NCBI GenBank assembly: GCA_038757905.1
Contig: JBCDGG010000006.1
Location: 1 to 64,000 of the forward strand
Direction: 5' to 3'
DNA from: HLUCCA09 sp038757905
GTDB lineage: Bacteria; Pseudomonadota; Alphaproteobacteria; Rhodobacterales; Rhodobacteraceae
DNA length: 64,000 nucleotides
Shown here: positions 43,753 to 52,197 of the stretch, in pieces
Layout of the letters: each line of letters opens with the position of its first letter
Position numbering within the stretch: the stretch's first letter is position 1
Notes under the pieces: model-generated
Databases searched by the model: none
The model's input: only the letters and a program-made list of their open reading frames with translations
Told to the model about the DNA's origin: nothing
Translations under genes and position numbers: made by a program

Positions 43753-44307
43753 CTACTTGTTGATCTTGTCGAGCTTGGCCTGCAACGAGGCGAGCTGGGA
43801 CTTGATCTCGTCAAGCTCTCCCGCCGCCTCGTCGGACTTCGGGTCCGGCCCTTTCCAGATCCCGACGCCGCCCATGCCGCCGGTCATCGCCTTGATGAAC
43901 GCCTCCTGCTGCGCCTTCATGGCGTCGTAGCCGGGCATCGCGGCCATCGGGTTCATCTTTTCCATGTTCTGCATCATCTTAGACTGGCCGTCGCGCAGCA
44001 TCTCGAACGACATGGCCAGAAACTGCGGCACGACCGAATGCGCCGCGCCCGTATAGGAGCGCACCAGATCGGTCAGCACGTTGATCGGCAGGACGTTCTC
44101 GCCCTTGCTTTCGTGCTCGGCGATGATCTGCAGAAGATACTGGCGGGTCAGGTCGTCGCCGGATTTCAGATCGATGATCTGCACCTCCCGCCCCGATCGG
44201 ATGAAACCGGCGATATCCTCCAGCGTGACGTAGTCGGACGTCTCGGTGTTGTAGAGGCGGCGGCTCGCATAGCGTTTGATCAGAAGGGGGGCGGTGTCTT
44301 CGGCCAC
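43753..44307 (-). CDS. phaR: PHA synthesis repressor PhaR
   Basis: A 184-residue PhaR. The N-terminal PHB/PHA accumulation-regulator domain is clear: IKRYASRRLYNTETSDYVTLEDIA and QIIDLKSGDDLTRQYLLQII. The C-terminal region is Met/Gln-rich with a coiled-coil end (ELDEIKSQLASLQAKLDKI). PhaR binds DNA and PHA granules and represses phasin genes until polymer forms. GTG 44307 is chosen because AAAGGG precedes it by 6 nt; ATG 44322 is possible but has no ribosome site. A PhaR-type site lies just upstream, suggesting autoregulation. Confidence 0.92.
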   Translation of the reverse strand: MAEDTAPLLIKRYASRRLYNTETSDYVTLEDIAGFIRSGREVQIIDLKSGDDLTRQYLLQIIAEHESKGENVLPINVLTDLVRSYTGAAHSVVPQFLAMSFEMLRDGQSKMMQNMEKMNPMAAMPGYDAMKAQQEAFIKAMTGGMGGVGIWKGPDPKSDEAAGELDEIKSQLASLQAKLDKINK

Positions 44308-44324
44308 GGGCTGCCCTTTCATTT

Positions 44325-44336
44325 TGCAGTGCAGCA
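44325..44336. promoter_or_regulatory. Putative PhaR-binding site upstream of phaR
   Basis: TGCAGTGCAGCA lies 18 bp before the chosen phaR start. PhaR of Paracoccus binds TGC/GCA-rich sequences of this kind (CTGC-N3/4-GCAG). The same motif recurs in front of phaP. Confidence 0.6.
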
Positions 44337-44554
44337 AAGCGTAAGGGACGCTTGTGCAAAAAGAAAGGGCAGTGTGTGGTCTTCGCCGGGTCCGGGCCGG
44401 GACGCACCTCGTGGGCCTTGCGGCCCACTGCGGCCCGCCCATCCCGGGATCCCATGGGGCGCCGCTCTGGCGGCCGGCCGGCCTTCCGATGCTGGGACGT
44501 CGCGCTGCTTCGGGGCGCCGTGCCGCAGGGCTCTCACGCAGTGTCTGGCACGTT

Positions 44555-45115
44555 TCAGGTGGGTTTGACGTCGGTCTGCCGGAGGCGCGTTTCGGGCACT
44601 GCGCCGGGCGGCGCGTGGACACCCCGCGCGACCTCGGGGTTGCTGTCGGGATCGAGCGCGCCGGTGCGGCCGAAGCTGACGCTGAAGGCCGGTGTCTTGT
44701 GGACCAGCCAGTAAGCGATGCTGGCGGTGACGACGAGCGCGGCGAGCCCGAAAAGCTCGAGCGGTTCGGTGGTTTCCATGTCGAGGATGATGACCTTGCG
44801 CGCCACGGCCATCAGTGCGGTGGCGATGACGATCTTCACGTGGATGACGTCTTCGCGCAGGTAGATGGTGATATTGATGAAAATCTCGATGGCGATCAGC
44901 ACGGCCATGAAGGCGCCGAAGGTCGCCAGGATATCCGGGATCGTCAGGATGAAGGTCGGCGGTTCGACGACGCGCTGATAGAGCGTCCAGGCGACATCCA
45001 TCACGCCCATGATGATGACGGCGACCATCATGATCGCCATGAGCCGGACGGCCCAGTAGATCACGTGCTGAAGTGCAACGATGAGCGGCTCTTTATGCGG
45101 CCCCTGGTCATGCAT
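44555..45115 (-). CDS. PsiE-like phosphate-starvation-inducible membrane protein
   Basis: A 186-residue membrane protein with four predicted helices (IYWAVRLMAIMMVAVIIMG, ILATFGAFMAVLIAIEIFI, HVKIVIATALMAVARKVIIL, LELFGLAALVVTASIAYWL) and a disordered C-terminal tail. It matches the PsiE family, whose E. coli member is induced by phosphate starvation; the function is unknown. Start ATG 45115 has GGGAG 7 nt upstream. It lies between phaR and phaP on the same strand; a strong terminator separates it from phaP. Confidence 0.82.
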   Translation of the reverse strand: MHDQGPHKEPLIVALQHVIYWAVRLMAIMMVAVIIMGVMDVAWTLYQRVVEPPTFILTIPDILATFGAFMAVLIAIEIFINITIYLREDVIHVKIVIATALMAVARKVIILDMETTEPLELFGLAALVVTASIAYWLVHKTPAFSVSFGRTGALDPDSNPEVARGVHAPPGAVPETRLRQTDVKPT

Positions 45116-45252
45116 GGATCGTCTCCCGATGGCGTCCCCAGATGTCATGCGGGCGGTCTTCCGGTACTGTCGGACCGCCGCCCGCCGTCACCTTAGCCAC
45201 GGCGAATTTCTTGGGCAGGTGCGGTCTCGCCGCATGCGGGATGCTCGGGCGG

Positions 45253-45288
45253 AAACGAAAAGGACGGGCCCCGAAACGGGACCCGTCC
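45253..45288 (-). terminator. Rho-independent terminator of phaP
   Basis: The minus strand forms a GC-rich stem of about 11 bp (GGACGGG.CCC / GGG.CCCGTCC) around a GAAAC-type loop, followed by TTTTCGTTT. It lies 61 bp after the phaP stop, so it should end the phasin message before psiE. Confidence 0.85.
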
Positions 45289-45348
45289 GATCAATCCGCA
45301 CCGGCTAGGGAGGAGGAGGGCCGGTGCGAAAAGGTGTGCGCAGCAGCC

Positions 45349-45795
45349 TTACTTGGCGGCGGCGGCTTTCTTGGCGGCCGTGGTCACCTCGGCGGTGGCC
45401 TTCTTGACTGCGGCGGAGGCGTCTTCGGAGAAGTCCTTGCCGGCGGCCAGCATCAGCTCGACGGTTTCCATCTGCACTTTCTTTGCAACTTCGGCGAAGG
45501 CGGCCATCGTCTCGGCGACCATCTCGGCCTGTGCGGAGGCGTAGTCGGTCATGGCCTTCGTGTAGTCGGTCGGCTCGTCCTTGAGCTTGGTGACTTCGCT
45601 CATCTTGGCGATCGACTCTTTCGTCCACTTGGCGGAAATCTCGGTGGATTTCTCAGCGGCTTCGAGAGCGACTTTCGACATCTTCTCGCCCAGGGCGGCT
45701 TGCGTCTTGAACGCGTCCTGCATGGCGGTCGCATCCATCGGGAATGCGGCCATCATGTCCTGCATCATCTTCGTCACGTCGTTGGGGTTGGTCAT
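45349..45795 (-). CDS. phaP: Phasin PhaP
   Basis: A 148-residue phasin: short, Ala/Lys/Met-rich, helical throughout, with EAAEKSTEISAKWTKESIAKM and a lysine-rich tail (KKATAEVTTAAKKAAAAK). Phasins coat PHA granules and limit their size. The start ATG 45795 follows AGGAGAG. The upstream region 45861-45921 contains several TGC-type PhaR sites, and a terminator follows, so it is likely a monocistronic PhaR-repressed unit. Confidence 0.9.
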   Translation of the reverse strand: MTNPNDVTKMMQDMMAAFPMDATAMQDAFKTQAALGEKMSKVALEAAEKSTEISAKWTKESIAKMSEVTKLKDEPTDYTKAMTDYASAQAEMVAETMAAFAEVAKKVQMETVELMLAAGKDFSEDASAAVKKATAEVTTAAKKAAAAK

Positions 45796-45860
45796 GGTAT
45801 CTCTCCTAAGTGTAAGCCCATGAGCCGGTCGTTCCGTTCTGGGCGCCCCGTATCTTGCCG

Positions 45861-45921
45861 TTGCAGCATTCTGATACATGCTGCAGTGCGGCATTGCAAG
45901 TCTTTTTTCTGCACTGCAGCA
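45861..45921. promoter_or_regulatory. Cluster of PhaR-type sites in the phaP promoter region
   Basis: TTGCAGCA (45861), TGCTGCAGTGCGGCA (45879-45893) and CTGCACTGCAGCA (45909-45921) are close variants of the TGC/GCA elements bound by PhaR. The rest of the 389-bp gap between phaP and phoA (45796-46184) holds no gene. I could not identify a convincing Pho box before phoA. Confidence 0.65.
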
Positions 45922-46184
45922 TTTCTGGCCGGCGGAGACTCGCCGGGGGTGGGAGGCCACCACCCCAGTGCGAATGCCAGGCCCATGCGTGGGCACGCTG
46001 ATCCGCAACGCTTTGTTTGGAAATGAAAAATGTCATAGCGGAAGGCGCGATGCCGCGACTGCAACGCTCCCGCGGCGGAACAAGCGCTGGCTTCGCGTTA
46101 CATTCTCTTTACCTGAGTGAAACAATCATGAAATGATCCGGCATTACCGTTTCTTCGCACATACTCAACAGGAAGGTCACGACA

Positions 46185-47753
46185 ATGAATGCCATGAGAC
46201 TGCTTCTTGCCACAGCCCTGACGGGCTCGCTCGCCTTTCCCGCCGTCGCCCAGGATCAAGGGGCGAAGAACGTGATCCTGATGGTGTCGGATGGAATCGG
46301 GTTCAACGGATGGCTGGCCGCAGATTACTATCAGGGCATTGCCGGCGAACAATCCTATCAGGTGGCGCGGCCGGACGGGACGATCCCCGTGGTCTATGGC
46401 CTCGATCACCATGCGCTCAACCTGATCGACGGAATCGGCCGGCTGCTTCCGAGCGCGGAAGATGTGCGCCTGGCCGCCGGCGCCGTGTCCCAGGGCTACG
46501 ATCCGACGACGCGCTGGAATCGGTTTGAGAACACGATGCGCAACGACTTTCCGCCCGTGGGCGAGCGCTACACCTCCTACACCGACAGCGCCGCCGCCGG
46601 AACCGCGCTGATGGCCGGGCGCAAGACGTCCAATGGGCGGGTCAACCAGGACTGGACCGGAGAAGAGAACTTCAGGACCATTGCTCAGATCGCGATGGAC
46701 CAGGGCAAGGCCGCGGGTTCGGTCGCATCCGTGATGGTGTCGCACGCCACCCCGGCGGCGGTGATTGCCCACAACGTGTCGCGCAACAATTACGTAGACA
46801 TCTTCAACGAGATGGTGGCGAGCGACCTCGACGTCATCATGGGCGCCGGACATCCGCTGTTCGACAATAGCGGCAACGCCGTCGAGCCCGCGGACGAGGA
46901 TGCCTACCGGTTCGTCGGAGGATCGGAGACGTTGACGGCCCTGACCAGCGAAGAGGGCCTGAACGGCTTCACCTTCGTCGATGCAAGGGCGGACTTCGAG
47001 GCCCTGGCCTCGGGCGAGAACCTGCCGGAACGTGTCGTCGGGATCGCCCAGGCCGGCTCCACCCTGCAGGCCAGCCGCGAGGGATTGCCGGAGGCCGATA
47101 CACCGTCCGGCATGGCCTACAATCCCATCGTCCCCGACCTGGCGACCATGAGCCTCGGCGCACTCAACGTGCTCAACCAGGATGAGGACGGGTTCTTCGT
47201 GATGATCGAAGGCGGCGCGGTCGACTGGATGGGCCATTCCAACGACATGCCGCGGTTTATCGAGGAACAGATCGACTTCAACCTCGCCGTGGATGCCGTC
47301 ATCGAATGGGTGGAAGAGAACTCAAGCTGGGAGGAGACGCTGCTGATCGTGACGTCGGATCACGAATGCGGCGGGATCTGGGGTGAGGGCACCTGGACGA
47401 ACGGCGTCGGCGGGCCGGTCGCGGCCGATCGCAGCGACGAGGCGCTGCTGGCCGCCCGCTTCGACCCGACGGAAGACGTGTTCAACGAGTATCTCGCGGT
47501 TCAGGATCGGGGTACCGGGAACATGCCGGGCTACCAGTTCTCCTCGCGCAACCACACCAACGAGCTTGTCCCTCTCTGGGCCATGGGGCCGGGCTCCGAG
47601 CTCTTTGCACAGTTCAAGCAGACGGACTTGCAGGCTGCGGAACTCTGGGGCGACGTGTACGAGTGGGACGGCAACTACGTCGACAACACCGTCGTGTTCC
47701 ACGTCATGAACGAGGCGCTGGAAGCTGGCGCAGCGGCCGTCGCCACGCAGTAA
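46185..47753 (+). CDS. phoA: Secreted alkaline phosphatase (PhoA-type)
   Basis: A 522-residue alkaline phosphatase with signal peptide (MRLLLATALTGSLAFPAVAQ). Catalytic and metal residues can be placed: D36 in VSDGIG, the nucleophile S135 in YTDSAAAGTALMAG, D and H in EGGAVDWMGHSND, DH in TSDHECGG and the late H in SRNHTNELVPLWA. It releases phosphate from monoesters in the periplasm or outside. AGGAAGG precedes the ATG. It is inserted, on the opposite strand, between phaC and phaP. It ends at a shared bidirectional terminator. Confidence 0.93.
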   Translation: MNAMRLLLATALTGSLAFPAVAQDQGAKNVILMVSDGIGFNGWLAADYYQGIAGEQSYQVARPDGTIPVVYGLDHHALNLIDGIGRLLPSAEDVRLAAGAVSQGYDPTTRWNRFENTMRNDFPPVGERYTSYTDSAAAGTALMAGRKTSNGRVNQDWTGEENFRTIAQIAMDQGKAAGSVASVMVSHATPAAVIAHNVSRNNYVDIFNEMVASDLDVIMGAGHPLFDNSGNAVEPADEDAYRFVGGSETLTALTSEEGLNGFTFVDARADFEALASGENLPERVVGIAQAGSTLQASREGLPEADTPSGMAYNPIVPDLATMSLGALNVLNQDEDGFFVMIEGGAVDWMGHSNDMPRFIEEQIDFNLAVDAVIEWVEENSSWEETLLIVTSDHECGGIWGEGTWTNGVGGPVAADRSDEALLAARFDPTEDVFNEYLAVQDRGTGNMPGYQFSSRNHTNELVPLWAMGPGSELFAQFKQTDLQAAELWGDVYEWDGNYVDNTVVFHVMNEALEAGAAAVATQ

Positions 47754-47810
47754 CCGGGGATCGTCCCGGGCCGGTGCCGCCGATCGGGGCGCCACCGGCA
47801 TCCCGACTAA

Positions 47811-47844
47811 CAAGAAGGGCCCCGTGAGTGCGGGGCCCTTCTTG
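47811..47844. terminator. Bidirectional terminator between phoA and phaC
   Basis: A perfect 14-bp stem (CAAGAAGGGCCCCG / CGGGGCCCTTCTTG) with a 6-nt loop lies between the convergent phoA and phaC ends. The A/T-rich stem base on each side makes it usable in both directions. Confidence 0.88.
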
Positions 47845-47888
47845 CGTTGCGACAGATGGCACGATGTGGCGCACGCGCCAACGCCGCC

Positions 47889-49694
47889 TCAGCTCTCCTC
47901 GTCCGCGAGCACATAGGTGCCCGGGGCATCGCACAGGGCCGGGTGGCTGGCATCGCCGGGCTGGCGCGCGGCAACCTTCGCGCCCGACTTCGTCTTCAGC
48001 CAGTCGTGCCAGCGCGGCCACCACGACCCTTCGTGGAAATCGGCGGTGTCTTTCCACTCCTCCGGGGACAGCGAGAGATCCTCGTTGGTGTAGTGGCCAT
48101 ACTTCTTCTTGGAGGGCGGGTTCACAATACCGGCGATATGGCCCGATTCCGACAGGATGAACGTCTTGTTCCGGGCGCCCATCTTCTGGACTCCGCGGTA
48201 TGACGAGCGCCATGCCGCGATATGGTCCGTCTCGCAGGCGATGGCGCAGACCGGCACGTCGACGTCCTTCAAGTTGGCGATGGTGCCGCACAGCGGGAAG
48301 GTGCCGCGGGCCAGCTGGTCGCCCTGGCACAGCCTGCGCAGGTAGTCGACCGACATCTTCGCCGGCAGATTGGTGCCGTCTCCGTTCCAGTAGAGCAGAT
48401 CGAAGGCGGGCGGGGCCTCTCCCATCATGTAGGACTTGATGGCAGGCCCGTAGATCAGGTCGTTCGAGCGCAGGAACGAGAACGTGGCCGACATGTAGAA
48501 CTTGTCGAGCACGCCGTTGCGGGCGACTTCGTCCTCGATGGCATCGACGAAGTCGTCCTCCAGAAACACACCCACCTCCCCCTGATCGGAGAAGTCCGTC
48601 AGCGTCGTGAAGAAGGTGGCCGAGCGCACCGAGGCGTCGCCGCGCTGCTTGAGGATCGAGAGGGTGGCGCTGAGCGTCGTTCCTGCGATGCAATAGCCCA
48701 CGGCGTTGACCTTGTCCTCGCCGGTGATCTTCTTCACTTCGTCGATGGCGGCCAGATAGCCTTCTTCGACGTAGTCCTCCAACCCGGTGTCGCGATAGGA
48801 TGGATCGGGGTTGACCCAGCTGACCACGAAGAGCGTGTAGCCCTGATCGACGACCCATTTGATGAGGGAGTTCTTGGCCTTCAGATCGAGAATGTAGAAC
48901 TTGTTGATCCAAGGCGGAAAGATCACCAGCGGTGTCTTGTACACCTTTTCCGTCGTCGGCGCGTACTGGATCAGCTCCAGCATGCGGTTGCGGAACACCA
49001 CCTTTCCCGGCGTGGTCGCCAGGTTTTCGCCCACCTTGAAGGCGTTCTGATCGGCGAGCGTCACGACGAGATCGCCGTCATTGGCCTCCAGATCGCGCAC
49101 CAGATTCTCCAGGCCTGCGACCAGGGACTCGCCATCGGTTTCGACGGCGCGCGCCAGGGCGTCGGGATTGGTGCCAAGGAAGTTGGCCGGGCTGAACATG
49201 TCCACGATCTGGCGGGAGAAGTAGCGCAGGCGCTGCTTATCCTTGGGGCTGAGATGGTCGATATCCTCGACCGCCTGGGTCACCGCCTCCGATGACAGCA
49301 GATACTGCTGCTTGATCCAGTTGAAGTAGGGATGGGTCTGCCAGAGCTCGTTGGCGAAGCGCCGGTCGGCGGGCGTGGGATCTTCCGGCGCGGCCAGTTT
49401 CCCCGACGCAAGGACCTGCTGCGCGTCGACGTAATGCTTCAGGGTCTTCCCCCAATAGCTGATCTGATGCTCAAGAATCTTCGAGGGGTTGGACATCATC
49501 TCGGCCATGTAGGCCGAGGCGGCCTTGACGAAGAGATCCTGCCCGGGGCCCTGGAGACCGGGGTCGATGTTGCGTTTTTGGGACAAGGCCGACACGAGCC
49601 GTTGGGACAACTCTTCGACGCGGCCGATGTTTTCGTTGAGTTTGGCGAGGTCTCCGGTGGCGGGCTTTTGGTCGCCCTCTGTGTCCATTGCCAT
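47889..49694 (-). CDS. phaC: Class I polyhydroxyalkanoate synthase PhaC
   Basis: A 601-residue class I PHA synthase that polymerises hydroxyacyl-CoA, typically 3-hydroxybutyryl-CoA. The N-terminal domain carries the PhaC_N features (HPYFNWIKQQYLLSSEAV); the alpha/beta-hydrolase core has the lipase-like box GYCIAGTT with C335, PPWINKFYILDL and a C-terminal GHIAGIVNPPSKKKYG with the catalytic His. Start MAMDTEGDQ at 49694. Divergent from phaZ across 102 bp. In related genomes phaP and phaR follow directly; here phoA and psiE intervene. Confidence 0.96.
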   Translation of the reverse strand: MAMDTEGDQKPATGDLAKLNENIGRVEELSQRLVSALSQKRNIDPGLQGPGQDLFVKAASAYMAEMMSNPSKILEHQISYWGKTLKHYVDAQQVLASGKLAAPEDPTPADRRFANELWQTHPYFNWIKQQYLLSSEAVTQAVEDIDHLSPKDKQRLRYFSRQIVDMFSPANFLGTNPDALARAVETDGESLVAGLENLVRDLEANDGDLVVTLADQNAFKVGENLATTPGKVVFRNRMLELIQYAPTTEKVYKTPLVIFPPWINKFYILDLKAKNSLIKWVVDQGYTLFVVSWVNPDPSYRDTGLEDYVEEGYLAAIDEVKKITGEDKVNAVGYCIAGTTLSATLSILKQRGDASVRSATFFTTLTDFSDQGEVGVFLEDDFVDAIEDEVARNGVLDKFYMSATFSFLRSNDLIYGPAIKSYMMGEAPPAFDLLYWNGDGTNLPAKMSVDYLRRLCQGDQLARGTFPLCGTIANLKDVDVPVCAIACETDHIAAWRSSYRGVQKMGARNKTFILSESGHIAGIVNPPSKKKYGHYTNEDLSLSPEEWKDTADFHEGSWWPRWHDWLKTKSGAKVAARQPGDASHPALCDAPGTYVLADEES

Positions 49695-49796
49695 CGTGTG
49701 CTCTCCCCCCTACGGTGCCGCCCTGACTACGTCGCGCGCTCCGGCGGAGCAAAGCGACGAATTGTTCCGGGCGGCCTGCCCGGAGAAAGGCCCGAC

Positions 49797-51059
49797 ATGA
49801 AGTATATGATGACGTACGATTATATGGAATCGCTCCGCATCACCAATGAGTGGCTCGGATCGACGGCCAAAGCTGCGTTTTCATTTCCCGCCTTCGGGCT
49901 CGCCGCGAACCCGATGGTGCAGTGGACGGCCGCCTGGGGTGAAGTGACGGAAAGAAGTTTCGCCCGGATGGTGGCGAAGCCGGACTGGAACATCTCTTCG
50001 GTGGTCGGCGAAGACGGGCGCGATCATCTAGTCAATATCGAAAGCGTTCTGAAGAGGCCCTTCGGCGATCTGGTGCATTTCAGCGTGCAGGGCCGCCGCG
50101 AGATGGCGCGCAAGGTGCTGCTCGTCGCGCCGATGTCGGGCCATTACGCCACGCTTCTGCGGTCGACCGTGGTGTCGCTCTTGCCCGATTGCGAGGTCTA
50201 TATCACCGACTGGCACAACGCGCGGGACATCCCCGTTTCGGTCGGCAAGTTCGATGTCGAGGATTACACGCTCTATCTGGTGGAGTTCATGCGCCACCTC
50301 GGCCCCGACACCCATGTGATCGCCGTCTGCCAGCCGGCGCCGCTGGCGCTGGCGGCGACGGCCTATCTCGCCGAGGAAGATCCCTCGGCCCAGCCCAACA
50401 CCCTGACGCTGATCGGCGGCCCGATCGACCCGGACGCCTCGCCGACGGAGGTGACGGATTTCGGCCGCCGGGTGACGATGGGCCAGCTCGAACGGCACGT
50501 TCTCCAGCGGGTCGGCTTCAAGTACCAGGGGGCGGGGCGGATGGTGTATCCTGGCTTGCAGCAATTGGCGTCCTTCATGGCGATGAATGCCGAGACGCAT
50601 GCGACGGCCTTCAAGGACCAGATCCTGCGCGTGGCGAAGGGAGAGGCGTCCGACCACGACCGCCACAACCGGTTCTACGACGAGTATCTGGCCGTCATGG
50701 ACATGACGGCGGAGTTCTACCTGTCGACCGTCGAGCGCATCTTCAAGGATCGCGAGATTGCCCAGAACGCCTTTACGGTCGAGGGCAAGCGCGTCGATAT
50801 CTCGAAGATCACCGATGTGGCGGTCAAGACCGTGGAAGGGGCGAACGACGATATCTCGGCGCCCGGACAATGCGTTGCCGCGCTCGACTTGCTCACCGGC
50901 TTGTCGAAGGACAAGAAGGCCAGCCATCTCGAACCGGGAGCCGGGCATTACGGCATCTTCGCGGGCAAGTCCTGGCGGAACAACATCCGGCCGCTCGTGC
51001 TTGATTTCATCGATGCGAATATGAGCCACGAGCGGCGGCGCCTGTTGAAGACGGCGTGA
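49797..51059 (+). CDS. phaZ: Intracellular PHA depolymerase PhaZ
   Basis: A 420-residue intracellular PHB depolymerase of the Cupriavidus PhaZ1 type. The catalytic Cys is probably C178 in HVIAVCQPAPLAL; the N-terminal helix region MYDYMESLRITNEW-like and the C-terminal LEPGAGHYGIFAGKSWRNNI (with catalytic His) are typical. It mobilises stored polymer. The start ATG 49797 is preceded by GGAGAAAGG; the longer frame only shadows phaC upstream. A 19-bp hairpin follows the gene. Confidence 0.94.
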   Translation: MKYMMTYDYMESLRITNEWLGSTAKAAFSFPAFGLAANPMVQWTAAWGEVTERSFARMVAKPDWNISSVVGEDGRDHLVNIESVLKRPFGDLVHFSVQGRREMARKVLLVAPMSGHYATLLRSTVVSLLPDCEVYITDWHNARDIPVSVGKFDVEDYTLYLVEFMRHLGPDTHVIAVCQPAPLALAATAYLAEEDPSAQPNTLTLIGGPIDPDASPTEVTDFGRRVTMGQLERHVLQRVGFKYQGAGRMVYPGLQQLASFMAMNAETHATAFKDQILRVAKGEASDHDRHNRFYDEYLAVMDMTAEFYLSTVERIFKDREIAQNAFTVEGKRVDISKITDVAVKTVEGANDDISAPGQCVAALDLLTGLSKDKKASHLEPGAGHYGIFAGKSWRNNIRPLVLDFIDANMSHERRRLLKTA

Positions 51060-51090
51060 TCCGCGCCGGCGGTGCGCCCATGGCACGGCC

Positions 51091-51143
51091 GGGCCGCCCC
51101 CGGACAACGCCCGCCCGCCCACCCCGTTGCCCGGGGGCGGCCC
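51091..51143. terminator. Long GC-rich hairpin after phaZ
   Basis: Bases 51091-51109 pair with 51125-51143 (18 of 19 pairs, loop 15 nt). No U-tract follows, so termination would be imperfect or structure-based. It lies just upstream of the LysR gene start at 51181. Confidence 0.7.
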
Positions 51144-51180
51144 TTGCGCGGTGGCCCGGACCCTGAGAGCGGGGAGTTAT

Positions 51181-52134
51181 ATGCCTGACCAATCGGGACG
51201 GATCTCACTGTGGGGGATCGAGGTGTTCCTGGCTTGTGCCGACGAAGGCTCGGTATCGGCGGCGGCGCGCCGCCTGGGCGCCTCGGTCTCCGCCGTCTCG
51301 CAGCAACTGACCAATCTGGAAGCGGCGCTAGGCGCCGAACTGCTCGACCGCGGGCATCGCCCGGCGCGGCTGACCCCGGCTGGCGAGACGTTCCGCCGGC
51401 GCGCGGCGCTGATCGCGCGGGAGGCCGCGGAAGCGCGGGCGGAACTGGCCTCGCCGGATCTGTCGGCCCTCACGCGGTTGCGTCTCGGCATGATCGAGGA
51501 TTTCGACGCCGACGTGACGCCCCGGCTTCTGTCTGACATGGCGGGCGATCTGCGGCGCTGCCAGTTCCTTCTGGAAACCGGCGCGTCGCACCGGCTCTAC
51601 GATTTGCTCGAGACCCGACGGCTCGACGTAATTGTTGCCGCCGAGACGGACGAACCCGTTGCGGACTGGATGGAAGTGCATCCGCTGATGGAGGAGCCGT
51701 TCGTCGCGGCGGTGCCCAAGGGCACGCCCGCGCAGGCCAATCTGCAGGACATGCCGCTGATCCACTACACCCAGAGGCATGTCATGGGCCGGAAGATCGC
51801 CGCCCATCTCGACCGGCAGAACTGGGCCGTCACCCCGCGCTTCGAACTCGACAGCTATCATGCGATTCTGGCGATGGTGGCGGCCGATACCGGTTGGACG
51901 ATCCTGACCCCGCTCGGCTATCTGCGCGCGCATCGGTTCCGGGAGGAGGTGGAGCTTCGCCCGCTGCCGTGTGCGCCGCTGTCGCGCCGCATCTGCCTGA
52001 CGGCGCGCAAGGGGATCCTGCGCGAGATGCCCGCGCAACTCGCCGGCCGGCTGAAGCGCCTCGTTGCCGATATCACGGTGGATGCGACGACGGAGCGCCT
52101 GCCCTGGCTCAAAGGCGATCTTCGTGTCCTCTAG
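51181..52134 (+). CDS. LysR family transcriptional regulator
   Basis: A 317-residue LysR regulator: winged helix-turn-helix at about 8-67 (VFLACADEGSVSAAARRLGASVSAVSQQL) followed by a substrate-binding domain (about 95-305). It lacks an obvious divergent target: phaZ lies upstream in the same direction and the downstream DegT gene is convergent. The GGGGAG ribosome site precedes ATG 51181. Its regulon cannot be read from this window; phaZ control is only a guess. Confidence 0.88.
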   Translation: MPDQSGRISLWGIEVFLACADEGSVSAAARRLGASVSAVSQQLTNLEAALGAELLDRGHRPARLTPAGETFRRRAALIAREAAEARAELASPDLSALTRLRLGMIEDFDADVTPRLLSDMAGDLRRCQFLLETGASHRLYDLLETRRLDVIVAAETDEPVADWMEVHPLMEEPFVAAVPKGTPAQANLQDMPLIHYTQRHVMGRKIAAHLDRQNWAVTPRFELDSYHAILAMVAADTGWTILTPLGYLRAHRFREEVELRPLPCAPLSRRICLTARKGILREMPAQLAGRLKRLVADITVDATTERLPWLKGDLRVL

Positions 52135-52197
52135 CTGCGGGCGCCGCCAGATCCGAGCCACACTAGGTGCGCGCGCAGGCGCGTTCGGGCCCCCCGG

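Noticed and set aside
46070..46184. Possible Pho box upstream of phoA
   Set aside because: No pair of CTGTCAT-like 7-mers with 4-nt spacing could be found. TTACATTC and CAATCATG are too weak.
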